Source: Flavisolibacter nicotianae | GTDB lineage: Bacteria > Bacteroidota > Bacteroidia > Chitinophagales > Chitinophagaceae | Assembly (NCBI RefSeq): GCF_003628535.1 | Contig: NZ_RBCI01000004.1 | Coordinates: 1 to 64,000, forward strand | Length of the DNA: 64,000 bases | Direction of reading: 5' to 3' | Shown: one piece after another, positions 36,032-43,647 of the stretch | How the letters are laid out: every line of letters starts with the position of its first letter | Numbering within the stretch: the first letter of the stretch is position 1 | Program-made: the position numbers and the translations under genes | The notes under the pieces: generated by a model | Told to the model about the DNA's origin: nothing | Seen by the model: the letters and a program-made list of their open reading frames with translations, nothing else | The model's database searches: none

Positions 36032-36643
36032 ATGGGGGTTACTCTACATACGAGTTTACATATTGAATACAAGGGGCGTGAGAGTATTTTATGGCAGCAT
36101 TTTGCTAAAAAGAAACTAGGTTACGATAGTAGACTATTTAGCCAATTTAATAGAAAGGATCCGTTTTCGAATCTTCATAAAGAACTGCAACATTTGAGGG
36201 GTGTTCCCGAAGATGCCACATATCGGACACTCAGAGACTATACTCTTATCGTCGATGACCAAAGAAGACATCCCGAAAGCATTCCAAGTGAACAGGCTCA
36301 ATGGTTGGTTGAAGGACTAATTTCAGTGCCTGTAAAAGCCGACAGACTGAAGCGTTATGAAAGTCTTGGTATTACGTTTATAAGCAAACCAGAATGGCAG
36401 TATGCACACTGGCTTAGTCATATTGAATTTTTATCTCTGCTTATAGCAGTGTTTGGTTACAAACACCTAAATGACAAGGCAAAATTGGGTATGTGGTGGG
36501 ATATTAAAGATATATTGAATTTTCATGACCGTTCGGGAAGAGATACAAGAATCATATTTTGGTTTAGTTCTAGACGTTACAACGATTCTTTGCATAATGC
36601 ATTTTTGCACCTTCGTTACCCTCCTCATTACGGTGATCGCTAA
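36032..36643 (+). CDS. Unknown protein of 203 residues
   Basis: Starts MGVTLHTSLHIEYKGRESIL. Has a predominantly helical middle (HKELQHLRGV...DYTLIVDDQRRHPES) and a hydrophobic stretch FLSLLIAVFGYKHL. No motif recognised. Its GC is well below that of its neighbours and it is convergent with the next gene, features of a recently acquired gene. Confidence 0.6.
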   Translation: MGVTLHTSLHIEYKGRESILWQHFAKKKLGYDSRLFSQFNRKDPFSNLHKELQHLRGVPEDATYRTLRDYTLIVDDQRRHPESIPSEQAQWLVEGLISVPVKADRLKRYESLGITFISKPEWQYAHWLSHIEFLSLLIAVFGYKHLNDKAKLGMWWDIKDILNFHDRSGRDTRIIFWFSSRRYNDSLHNAFLHLRYPPHYGDR

Positions 36644-36653
36644 AATGATAAGA

Positions 36654-37295
36654 TCATCGAAATGCCCACAGCACCTGGTCGATTTTCCGCGGTGTCCAGA
36701 AGTTTGTGTTGAACCGCTGGTTGTTTTCTTGGGCCTTCCTCCGCATGATTTCCGCCAGCAATATTCCTCCCCGCAGGGTAATGTTGTTCCCGTTGACCCT
36801 CTTTAATTTTTCCTCTTCAGGCAGGTCGGGGATCTCGCGGAAGGCCTTCACCACGAATTGGTCAACAGTGCCATACCATTTTGGATACAAAAGTGAAAGG
36901 AGGCCCGAAGCGCCTGAGTAACCCAAACCTGGGATCGATCTGGCCGTTTCAAGACTGCCGTCGATGTCACGATGATCCAGCACCAGTAGTTGCTCTTTGA
37001 TACGAGACAGGTTTGTAAGACCGTTTTCCTGTACGTATTCTTCCAAACACATTCTGGTGGTGGCGAGACGGTTTTTGGCCGTGTATTTCCAAACAAAATA
37101 TTCGTCGTGCAGGAATTCAAACCAGCCATGTTCGTCCTGGGCTTCAACTTCTCTGATGTCCAAGGTGTCCATTCGCTGCTCCAGCGACAGGTTGGCTGGT
37201 TGGACCCGCGTCCAATACAGCGACAGGGCATCCTTCCAGCGCGTCTCATCGCCCGAATACCAGAGAGTTCCGATGGTGAAATCTGTATTGATCAT
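36654..37295 (-). CDS. Unknown protein with glycosylase-like helix pattern
   Basis: A 213-residue protein from ATG at 37295. The middle phrase SIPGLGYSGASGLLSLLYPKWYGTVD resembles helix-hairpin-helix regions, with GLGYSG in the place of the hairpin and YGTVD in that of a conserved acidic residue. This echoes the protein at 24065-24700. Downstream of the EVE nuclease gene on the same strand (60-nt gap). Enzyme activity not inferred. Confidence 0.55.
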   Translation of the reverse strand: MINTDFTIGTLWYSGDETRWKDALSLYWTRVQPANLSLEQRMDTLDIREVEAQDEHGWFEFLHDEYFVWKYTAKNRLATTRMCLEEYVQENGLTNLSRIKEQLLVLDHRDIDGSLETARSIPGLGYSGASGLLSLLYPKWYGTVDQFVVKAFREIPDLPEEEKLKRVNGNNITLRGGILLAEIMRRKAQENNQRFNTNFWTPRKIDQVLWAFR

Positions 37296-37354
37296 GATAG
37301 AAGCAGTGAACCGAACCACCTTTTGTGTGGTGGTAATCGATTTGTTTAACTAAA

Positions 37355-38470
37355 CTAATATGCTGACTCTTCCGCGTATTCCGTGTACTCATCCAGCACC
37401 GTGTCGGACATGTGCTCCAGCCTTCTTTCTTTTGAGAGTTCCATCACCGACTCGTAGGAAATAAAGGTGCAGGACTCTGAAAGCGGCCCTTTCTCCAAAA
37501 ATGCAAACACAGGGCGGGTGATCTCCTGAAGCACCTTTTCTTTACGTTCGGGTGGGGCCTCGATGTGGGCTGCGATGTTTACGTTCGGCTGAAGGGCCAT
37601 AAGATCGGCCATGCGCAAGATCCCCGAATAAATGGAGGTTGTGTGTTCCACTTCAAACGCCCTGACAATAGATCGTCCCTTGATCCACAGGACGTCGATG
37701 TTTTCGATGGTCTTCAGGGTCGCATCGTCATAGTTCAGCGGTAAGACCTCCAGCAGACAAGGTGATTTGGGCTTCCAGTGTTCCAGGACGCGCTGGCGGT
37801 CACTTCGTGGTACCCAGAGCTTCATTCCCATGCGTTCACCGATTTCAGCAAGGAGCGCTTGGATTTTTATGGATTCACGGGTGTTCTGTGCAGGCTGTTC
37901 TGGTGACGGAAGACTTTCTTCGGCTGTGGGTATGGAGACGGTTACCTGTTTTGCGTCCTGGGTTTTTACAGTCGCAGTTTGGAGCTTTTTTTTGTCCTGG
38001 TCAGAGATTTCAAATCGCGTCGGGGTCGCCTGTTGCTGCATGAGAATGCGCTCCAGGTATTCGCCGTCCTGATCCAACATTCTTTTCAGGCTCCCCCTTA
38101 CCGTACCTGTCCATGCAGAGCTGCCTTTTGGGAACTTGCTGGTGAAGGACAGGTGGTTCCATGCAATGTCTTCTGCGTTCGGCACCGCAAGGTCCAACGG
38201 GAGACAAACAACAGGCTTGACATGGAAGCGAACGATAAAAGGGTCGTTAACATCGCTGAAGATAGGAGTGCCATCAACAAAACAGGGAGACGTTACTTCA
38301 AGGATCGCCGCCCACCGCGATAATTTGGTTACGTAAGCGATGAACTTGTCACCTGGTTTAACGCTGGCGGCGGTAGCCTTTTGCCGCTCGCTGAAGCCTG
38401 TAACGGTTTGGCCTGATTTCAGGAATCTATCGTAGGTATCGGGAGAGAACAGGTTGAGGTAGTAAGCCAT
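37355..38470 (-). CDS. EVE-domain protein fused to a PD-(D/E)xK-like nuclease domain
   Basis: A 371-residue protein from ATG at 38470. Residues about 1-145 (YYLNLFSPDTYDRFLK, PGDKFIAYVTKLSRWAAIL, WNHLSFT) fit the EVE/PUA-like fold that reads modified bases. After a linker rich in P, E and Q, the C-terminal part has IDVLWIKGRSIVRAFEVEHT, a D...E-x-E pattern of a restriction-like nuclease core, then SIYSGILRMADL. Such fusions are likely modification-dependent restriction enzymes. It is the last gene before attR. Confidence 0.8.
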   Translation of the reverse strand: MAYYLNLFSPDTYDRFLKSGQTVTGFSERQKATAASVKPGDKFIAYVTKLSRWAAILEVTSPCFVDGTPIFSDVNDPFIVRFHVKPVVCLPLDLAVPNAEDIAWNHLSFTSKFPKGSSAWTGTVRGSLKRMLDQDGEYLERILMQQQATPTRFEISDQDKKKLQTATVKTQDAKQVTVSIPTAEESLPSPEQPAQNTRESIKIQALLAEIGERMGMKLWVPRSDRQRVLEHWKPKSPCLLEVLPLNYDDATLKTIENIDVLWIKGRSIVRAFEVEHTTSIYSGILRMADLMALQPNVNIAAHIEAPPERKEKVLQEITRPVFAFLEKGPLSESCTFISYESVMELSKERRLEHMSDTVLDEYTEYAEESAY

Positions 38471-38793
38471 GTGGAAAGCATTGTTTTGGAACGGAAATAT
38501 ATAGAAAACCAAATGGTTTTTAGCTGTTTTTGAGGCGGGAATATAGTATCGCAGCTCATAGGGCTGTTTGCAAAGGTGCGGATAATTAGAAGGCTACTAC
38601 TTCTGAGGCAGCGGTGGGTCTTTTTTGAGGGTTCCCTTTTAAAGGGCTATTTTCTTCAAAAGAATTTTGCTTAGTCAGTTGGAATCATGAGTTTTGTGAG
38701 CAATATATGAGCAATTCGACATTAAATAAATGTATATTTTATAATTCATTCATTTGCATATGCGCTTCTGCTAAAAATGATCAAATTTGTGTA

Positions 38794-38807
38794 CCCGTAC
38801 GCGGTAC
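38794..38807. repeat. attR core of genomic island
   Basis: Exact copy of the 14-bp tRNA-Glu end at 6917-6930. It is followed by a hairpin terminator that originally belonged to tRNA-Glu. Confidence 0.88.
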
Positions 38808-38813
38808 AAGAAT

Positions 38814-38848
38814 AAAGCCCCTGTAATTTACTTACAGGGGCTTTTGTT
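38814..38848 (+). terminator. Original tRNA-Glu terminator, now beyond the island
   Basis: A perfect 13-bp stem (AAAGCCCCTGTAA / TTACAGGGGCTTT) with a 5-nt loop, then TGTTTT. Lies 7 bp after attR. Confidence 0.85.
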
Positions 38849-39014
38849 TTCGCTGTACTTCCGGCTATTGTTACATCACATAGCTTCATTTCATGAAGCG
38901 TAGCCCAAATTTTTAAAGTCTCCTGAAATCGCCGCACATTCACTTCAGAAACTTCGTCCGGTTGAAAGCTTCCAAATTTTCTTTAAATTCAGGGCACACG
39001 CTTAAAACTGCTGT

Positions 39015-40613
39015 ATGAAAAAAGCAAATCGGCCCAATCCAATCCAATCGACTTCGTCGACAGAGAACAGCATCAAAAACGATCACCCAAACAAAGGCAT
39101 CAACCGCCGGCAGTTTGTATCCATGACAGGCACGGCGGCACTCGGCTTTACGATTTTGCCAAGACATGTACTGGGTGGAGATGGATTTATCCCGCCGAGC
39201 GATAAGATAACGCTGGCCTACATTGGAATCGGGACACAAGGCATCCGGGAATTGTTGCCCATGCTTGCAGTGCCGGAAATCCAGGTCGTGGCCGTTTGCG
39301 ATCCCAACAAAGAAGCGAGGGGCTACCGCGATTGGGGACTCAATTATCTCAATAGTGAAATACGCAAAACGCTCAATAAGCCGGACTGGAATCCTGGTGG
39401 CGACAATACCATTCCCGGTGGCCGTGACAATGGTAAAGACATCGTAGACACCTACTATTCCACCGTACGCCCAGACAAAACATTCAAAGGTTGCAGGGCT
39501 TACGCCGATGTTCGTGAACTGCTGGAAAAAGAAAAAGATCTCGATGCGGTCAAGGTCATGACCCCCGATCATCTTCACGGCGTATTGGCCATGGCTGCCA
39601 TCAAAAGAGGGAAACATATTTTGATGCACAAACCGCTTTCGAACCGGTTGCTGGAAGGAAAGCAGGTCATTGAAATGGCACGCAGTCATCCGAAGGTCAT
39701 CACGCATTTAATTCCCTGGGACTCGAACGGATCAATGGATACCGTGATGGCATGGATCAACGCAGGTGCAATCGGAACGCTAACGGAAGTGCACAACTGG
39801 ACCAACCGCCCGGTTTGGCCGCAATATCCGGAGCTGCCAACAGACAAACCGCCTGTTCCGGATGGGTTCAATTGGGACATCTGGCTTGGACCGGAAGCTG
39901 ACCGTGCTTATCATCCAAACTATACCAACATGGTTTTTCGTGGCTGGTACGACTTCGGTGGCGGCTCCATGGCCGATATGGGTCATTACAGTCTTTGGAC
40001 CGTTTTCAATGCTCTGAACCTGACGTCTCCAATTGTTGTTGAGCCACACCGTAGTCATTTTTGCGATTTTAACGGGCCGGTTCCTTTCCGTGTGAACAAC
40101 GATTTTTCTTTTCCTATGGCCAGCAAAGTCCGGTTTCGCTACCCGGCTAACGGCAACAGGGGACCGGTTGATCTGATTTGGTACGATGGCGGAATGCGAC
40201 CGGCCATCCCGGAAGAGATGGCAAATGAGAACAAAGAGCTGCCCCAGGAAGGAATGATGTTCGTCGGCGATAAGGGAAAGATACTCGCCGGCTTCAACAT
40301 CCAGGATCCACAAATCATCTCCGGGAAAAAAATGGATGCACCATCAGCTGCGACTGATAAGCGCAGCCAGGTTCAACAAACATCGGAAGCGCTTCCCCTG
40401 TTTGTGCAGGCAGTGAAAACGGGCAAACAATACCCGGGCAATTTTATGGAAGCCGACCATTTATCGGAAGCAATCAACCTGTACGCCGTTGCCTTACGCA
40501 CCAACCGCCTGTTGAAATATGACGCCGCAGGCGGAACGATCACAAACGTGGATACGGCCAATAAATACCTGCGCCGTGATTATCGCCAGGGTTGGAATCC
40601 GGAATCAATTTAA
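39015..40613 (+). CDS. Gfo/Idh/MocA-family oxidoreductase with Tat signal
   Basis: A 532-residue NAD(P)-dependent sugar or inositol-type dehydrogenase. The N-terminus has NRRQFVSMTGTAALGFTIL, a twin-arginine export signal. The Rossmann part follows (ITLAYIGIGTQGIRELLPML), with the catalytic-type motif KHILMHKPLSNR. The exported location fits periplasmic glycoside or sugar processing in Bacteroidota. First gene of a three-gene operon with two sugar isomerases. Confidence 0.88.
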   Translation: MKKANRPNPIQSTSSTENSIKNDHPNKGINRRQFVSMTGTAALGFTILPRHVLGGDGFIPPSDKITLAYIGIGTQGIRELLPMLAVPEIQVVAVCDPNKEARGYRDWGLNYLNSEIRKTLNKPDWNPGGDNTIPGGRDNGKDIVDTYYSTVRPDKTFKGCRAYADVRELLEKEKDLDAVKVMTPDHLHGVLAMAAIKRGKHILMHKPLSNRLLEGKQVIEMARSHPKVITHLIPWDSNGSMDTVMAWINAGAIGTLTEVHNWTNRPVWPQYPELPTDKPPVPDGFNWDIWLGPEADRAYHPNYTNMVFRGWYDFGGGSMADMGHYSLWTVFNALNLTSPIVVEPHRSHFCDFNGPVPFRVNNDFSFPMASKVRFRYPANGNRGPVDLIWYDGGMRPAIPEEMANENKELPQEGMMFVGDKGKILAGFNIQDPQIISGKKMDAPSAATDKRSQVQQTSEALPLFVQAVKTGKQYPGNFMEADHLSEAINLYAVALRTNRLLKYDAAGGTITNVDTANKYLRRDYRQGWNPESI

Positions 40614-40631
40614 AAGACAATCAAACAACGC

Positions 40632-41501
40632 ATGAATACACTACATCGCAGGGAATTTCTTCGCGCAGCAGCAGCGACGGTCGGCGGAACAGTCTTTCTT
40701 TCCCACCTGCCTGCCGAATTGTTGGCACGTGCAACCAAAGAGCGGTTTCCGATCGGTTTCCAGACGTGGACGGTGCGGGACGAACTTGCAAAGGATTTTG
40801 CAGGCACGTTAAAATTGATGGCCGGCCAGGGATACCAGTTAACGGAAATGTGTTCCCCAAAAGGATATGTTAATGCTGGTTTCGGCCCCTTGTTGAAATA
40901 CAAAACCGCTGAACTGCGCACGATGATCGCTGATGCCGGTTTGCGTTGCCCGAGCTGTCATTTTGGATTCAATGAGTTCGCTGATGATGCACTGGAAGAC
41001 CGGATTGCTTTTGCACACGAGATAGGACTTAGTCAAATGGTTTGCTCCAGTTTCGGCTTGCCAAAAACCGCTAACCTGGCTGATTTTTTGTCCGGTGCGG
41101 ACAAGCTAAACAAGGCCGCGGAAAAAATAAAGGCAGCCGGGCTGCAGACCGGGTTTCACAACCATAGTACCGAGTTTGCCACGCTGGACGGCCAGTTGAT
41201 TTACGAAGCTTTGTTGAAGCAATTTGACCCTTCGCTGGTGAAAATGCAATTTCAAACGGAAGTGATCAATCTTGGATACAAAGCTGCCACCTATTTCACT
41301 CGATACCCTGGACGTTTTCTTTCGGCTCATTTGTCGGACTGGACAGCCGATAAAAAGCAGGTTCCGATAGGGCAGGGGGTTATCGACTGGAAAGAATTTT
41401 TTGCGGCAGCAAAAACCGGCGGTGTGAAAAATATTTTTGTGGAAATGGAACCGGCGACCTTCCGCGATAGCGCGGCCTACATTCATTCTTTACAGGTATA
41501 A
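40632..41501 (+). CDS. Sugar phosphate isomerase/epimerase with Tat signal
   Basis: A 289-residue xylose-isomerase-like TIM-barrel protein. The Tat-type signal is RREFLRAAAATVGGTVFLS. Barrel motifs include FQTWTVRD, AAGLQTGFHNHSTEF and KNIFVEME at the end. Starts 18 nt after the oxidoreductase gene. Probably exported and acting on the same sugar substrate. Confidence 0.88.
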   Translation: MNTLHRREFLRAAAATVGGTVFLSHLPAELLARATKERFPIGFQTWTVRDELAKDFAGTLKLMAGQGYQLTEMCSPKGYVNAGFGPLLKYKTAELRTMIADAGLRCPSCHFGFNEFADDALEDRIAFAHEIGLSQMVCSSFGLPKTANLADFLSGADKLNKAAEKIKAAGLQTGFHNHSTEFATLDGQLIYEALLKQFDPSLVKMQFQTEVINLGYKAATYFTRYPGRFLSAHLSDWTADKKQVPIGQGVIDWKEFFAAAKTGGVKNIFVEMEPATFRDSAAYIHSLQV

Positions 41502-41509
41502 ACAAAGAC

Positions 41510-42292
41510 ATGGAAACCACAACAGATTTTACGCCGCCTGTTTCAGGCGGTATTTCTTTAGCACAGTGGGCACTGGTCGACGAGATCCGTTCCGGGAAAT
41601 GGACAACGTTGGATTTCCCGCGGATCGCCAGGGAAGAATTCGGGCTCGACGGCATCGAGTTTGTCAATACGCTTTTCGACGTTCCTACAGAAAGCTACCT
41701 GAAGCAATTAAAGCAGGCTGCCGCACAACACGGCGTCACAATGCTCCTGGTCATGGTAGACGATGAAGGCGATGGCTGTTCACCCACTGAGGAAGGCAGG
41801 AAAGCGTTTGCACGCTTTCATCACAAATGGATTGATATCGCCCATTACCTTGGCTGTCGTGCCATTCGCACAAACTGCCGGGGTCCACAGGGCGCCGACA
41901 AGGACCAGGCGCTGCACTGGGCGGCAGAGTCCTACAGGATGTTACTTGGGTATGCAAGAGAAGCCAATATCCAGGTTTTGATCGAAAATCACGGCGGCGT
42001 TTCCAATAACCCGGACTGGATGGTGCAACTGATGGAGACCGTTAACGACCCGTTTTTTGGCACCTATCCCGACTGGCGGGAACCAACCGCGGAATTTGAC
42101 AATTATTCCTACCTGCAAAAAACATTGCCTTATGCAAAAGGCATGTCGTACCGCAACCAGCCAACGGAAGAATTGACCGAAAAAATGATCCGCCTCTGTA
42201 AGGAAGGTGGTTACCGGGGATGGTACGGCATTGAGTCGCGGGGACGGACCGAAATCAGGAAGGGAATTGAACTCCTGCGGAAATATCTTTAA
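41510..42292 (+). CDS. Sugar phosphate isomerase/epimerase (cytosolic type)
   Basis: A 260-residue TIM-barrel protein of the same superfamily, without a signal peptide. It has FGLDGIEFVNTLF, LVMVDDEGDGC, CRAIRTNCRGP, VLIENHGGVSNN and GWYGIESRG. The C-terminal part is normal in length. Follows the secreted paralogue by 8 nt, so the three genes form one operon. Confidence 0.87.
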   Translation: METTTDFTPPVSGGISLAQWALVDEIRSGKWTTLDFPRIAREEFGLDGIEFVNTLFDVPTESYLKQLKQAAAQHGVTMLLVMVDDEGDGCSPTEEGRKAFARFHHKWIDIAHYLGCRAIRTNCRGPQGADKDQALHWAAESYRMLLGYAREANIQVLIENHGGVSNNPDWMVQLMETVNDPFFGTYPDWREPTAEFDNYSYLQKTLPYAKGMSYRNQPTEELTEKMIRLCKEGGYRGWYGIESRGRTEIRKGIELLRKYL

Positions 42293-42415
42293 CATTTCTG
42301 CAAACAGGGAACGCATCGCAATGTTTTTCTCACGGTGATGGTCGCTTGCCGCAGGCTTCCAGCGAGCAGGAACGTCCGGGAAAAGAAAGAATGCAACAAA
42401 GTTGAAAAAATAATT

Positions 42416-42432
42416 CCTACTAAACTACTCGG
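42416..42432 (+). promoter_or_regulatory. Imperfect palindrome, likely regulator site for the cys operon
   Basis: CCTACTAAACTACTCGG fits the consensus built from the site at 54368 (CCTACYAAWTTRGTAGG) at 14 of 17 positions. It lies 17 bp upstream of the -7 box. The Rrf2 gene of the same cluster is the obvious candidate to bind it. Confidence 0.55.
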
Positions 42433-42448
42433 ATTAAACTTTTCAGGT

Positions 42449-42456
42449 TACATTTG
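42449..42456 (+). promoter_or_regulatory. cys operon promoter, -7 box
   Basis: TACATTTG fits TAnnTTTG. No good -33 is visible, which fits dependence on an activator or regulator. The riboswitch starts 17 bp after it. Confidence 0.6.
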
Positions 42457-42472
42457 TTCCAGTTCTTCAGTT

Positions 42473-42578
42473 GCTTATCAAGAAAGGTGGAGGGAGATGG
42501 CCCCATGAAACCTTAGCAACCATGCCGGTAACGGCAAAGGTGCTACATCCATTCCTGCGGAAAGCGGGAGAGATAAGT
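42473..42578 (+). ncRNA. SAM-I (S-box) riboswitch
   Basis: It contains the core elements of the S-box: CTTATCAAGA...GGTGGAGGGA, GGCCC-ATGAAACCTTAGCAACC, a variable paired element around CCGGTAACGG with AAGGTGCTA, and closes with AGAGATAAG pairing back to CTTATC. It would bind S-adenosylmethionine and turn off the downstream genes when methionine is plentiful. Confidence 0.92.
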
Positions 42579-42618
42579 CAGATGCCTGAATAATTTGTTT
42601 TAACACAAAATATAGCGG

Positions 42619-42649
42619 AGCACTTCTGATTTATCGGGAGTGCTTTTTA
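42619..42649 (+). terminator. Terminator of the SAM-I riboswitch expression platform
   Basis: AGCACTTC and GGAGTGCT (one G-U pair) with a loop of about 10 nt, followed by TTTTTATTTT. It lies 40 nt after the aptamer, so it is the likely off structure. Confidence 0.75.
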
Positions 42650-42727
42650 TTTTAGCGTAACCCGATATAAGCTTCCCGGTAAATTTTGATAAGTGATTGC
42701 ATTCAATCACGACATAATATAAACGAA

Positions 42728-42835
42728 ATGAAAAAGACAACAACAAACCCGTTCAAGACAAGTGTAAGCAGCGTTGCAAAAACGTTTGCTGCTTGTTGTT
42801 GTTGTCAGCCTTTCGATTGTTGTTGTACGAACTAA
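42728..42835 (+). CDS. Poly-cysteine leader peptide (35 residues)
   Basis: Peptide starting MKKTTTNPFKTSVSS and ending CCCC-QPFD-CCC-TN. Seven of 35 codons are Cys, all TGT, in a run of four and a run of three near the stop. It lies after the riboswitch terminator and 74 nt before cysH. A second, clearly related peptide is at 54407-54517, 12 kb away, upstream of the TonB receptor. The run of cysteine codons just before sulfur-assimilation genes, with a hairpin that can form over the last three Cys codons, suggests a Cys-responsive leader like the polycysteine leader known in mycobacteria. That use here is inference. Confidence 0.8.
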   Translation: MKKTTTNPFKTSVSSVAKTFAACCCCQPFDCCCTN

Positions 42836-42883
42836 GAATTGCAGCCGTACAACACGAAACACTCTCTCGATTGCTTCTATCCA
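42821..42883 (+). promoter_or_regulatory. Leader hairpin and conserved block before cysH
   Basis: TGTTGTACG (42821-42829, over the last Cys codons) pairs perfectly with CGTACAACA (42846-42854). A block starting CCGTACAAC (42845) and containing CACTCT-TCGATTGCTTCT-TCCA is shared with 54527-54564. It could be an attenuator or a site controlling cysH translation. Confidence 0.65.
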
Positions 42884-42909
42884 TTTATTGACCATTTAAC
42901 TTTTGGAAC

Positions 42910-43638
42910 ATGTCTATTGTAACAAAAGACAGTTTTCTGTCTTTGCAGGACAGGGTAGTACAGCTTTCGATCCCCGAGGTCTTAAAGCAACTTTCTGAAG
43001 CGTTTCCCGGCGGGCTGACCTTTTCTACCAGCTTTGGCATGGAAGACCAGGTGATCACCGACCAGATCAGCCAGTCAGGCGTGCCCGTCAACATTTTTAC
43101 GCTGGATACCGGACGCTTATTTCCCGAAACCTACTCAACCTGGAGCCGCACACTGGAGCGCTATTCCCTGCCGATTGATGCCTATTACCCAAATGCAGAA
43201 AAGATCCAGGAATTTGTTCGGCAGTATGGCCCCAATTCGTTTTACGAGTCGGTTGAGCGCAGAAAAGAGTGTTGCCATATACGTAAAGTCGAACCGTTGA
43301 AAAAAGCGCTGGCGGGTAAGTCGGTTTGGATCACAGGCCTTCGGGCCGAGCAGTCTGCCGGTCGCAGCGAAATGCACATCCTGGAATGGGACGACAGCCA
43401 CCAGCTTATAAAATACAATCCCCTTCTGCACTGGACAACAGACGACGTGCGGAATTACATCAACCAGCACAACGTTCCCTACAATTCACTTCACGACAAG
43501 GGCTTTGTCAGTATCGGCTGTGCCCCGTGCACACGGGCTGTCCGCCCTGGCGAAGATTTCCGTGCCGGCCGCTGGTGGTGGGAAGATCAAAGTAAAAAAG
43601 AGTGCGGTTTGCACGTTCATCAAGTAACAACGAATTAG
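42910..43638 (+). CDS. cysH: Phosphoadenylyl/adenylyl-sulfate reductase
   Basis: A 242-residue PAPS/APS reductase that makes sulfite from activated sulfate. The nucleotide-binding loop is FSTSFGMEDQ, with the conserved ETYSTW and RRKECCHIRK. Further on are ITGLRAEQS and GCAPCTR. The CC and CxxC pairs indicate the 4Fe-4S form that uses adenylyl sulfate. First enzyme gene of the sulfur operon; cysD follows 9 nt later. Confidence 0.93.
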   Translation: MSIVTKDSFLSLQDRVVQLSIPEVLKQLSEAFPGGLTFSTSFGMEDQVITDQISQSGVPVNIFTLDTGRLFPETYSTWSRTLERYSLPIDAYYPNAEKIQEFVRQYGPNSFYESVERRKECCHIRKVEPLKKALAGKSVWITGLRAEQSAGRSEMHILEWDDSHQLIKYNPLLHWTTDDVRNYINQHNVPYNSLHDKGFVSIGCAPCTRAVRPGEDFRAGRWWWEDQSKKECGLHVHQVTTN

Positions 43639-43647
43639 CCAGAAAAT

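Larger units (their letters stand above)
6931..38807. mobile_element. Integrated genomic island in tRNA-Glu, about 31.9 kb, rich in defence genes
   Basis: Bounded by exact 14-bp copies of the tRNA-Glu 3' end. Directly inside the left end are a tyrosine integrase and an excisionase-like HTH protein. Inside are two further recombinases (IS110 transposase, serine recombinase), a type I RM system, AbiH, SIR2-like, KAP, EVE-nuclease and TcmP-pair genes, an iteron array, several unknown genes and gene relics. Housekeeping genes resume right after the right repeat. No relaxase, type IV secretion or phage structural genes were seen, so it would need outside help to transfer. Confidence 0.88.

Noticed and set aside
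38746-38943. 65-codon minus-strand ORF across attR
   Set aside because: It covers the att repeat and the terminator hairpin; not protein-like.
42707-42895. Antisense frame with EAIERV..VVR, similar to an antisense frame at 54428-54712
   Set aside because: The similarity comes from the conserved RNA block read backwards; the rest of the two frames does not match.
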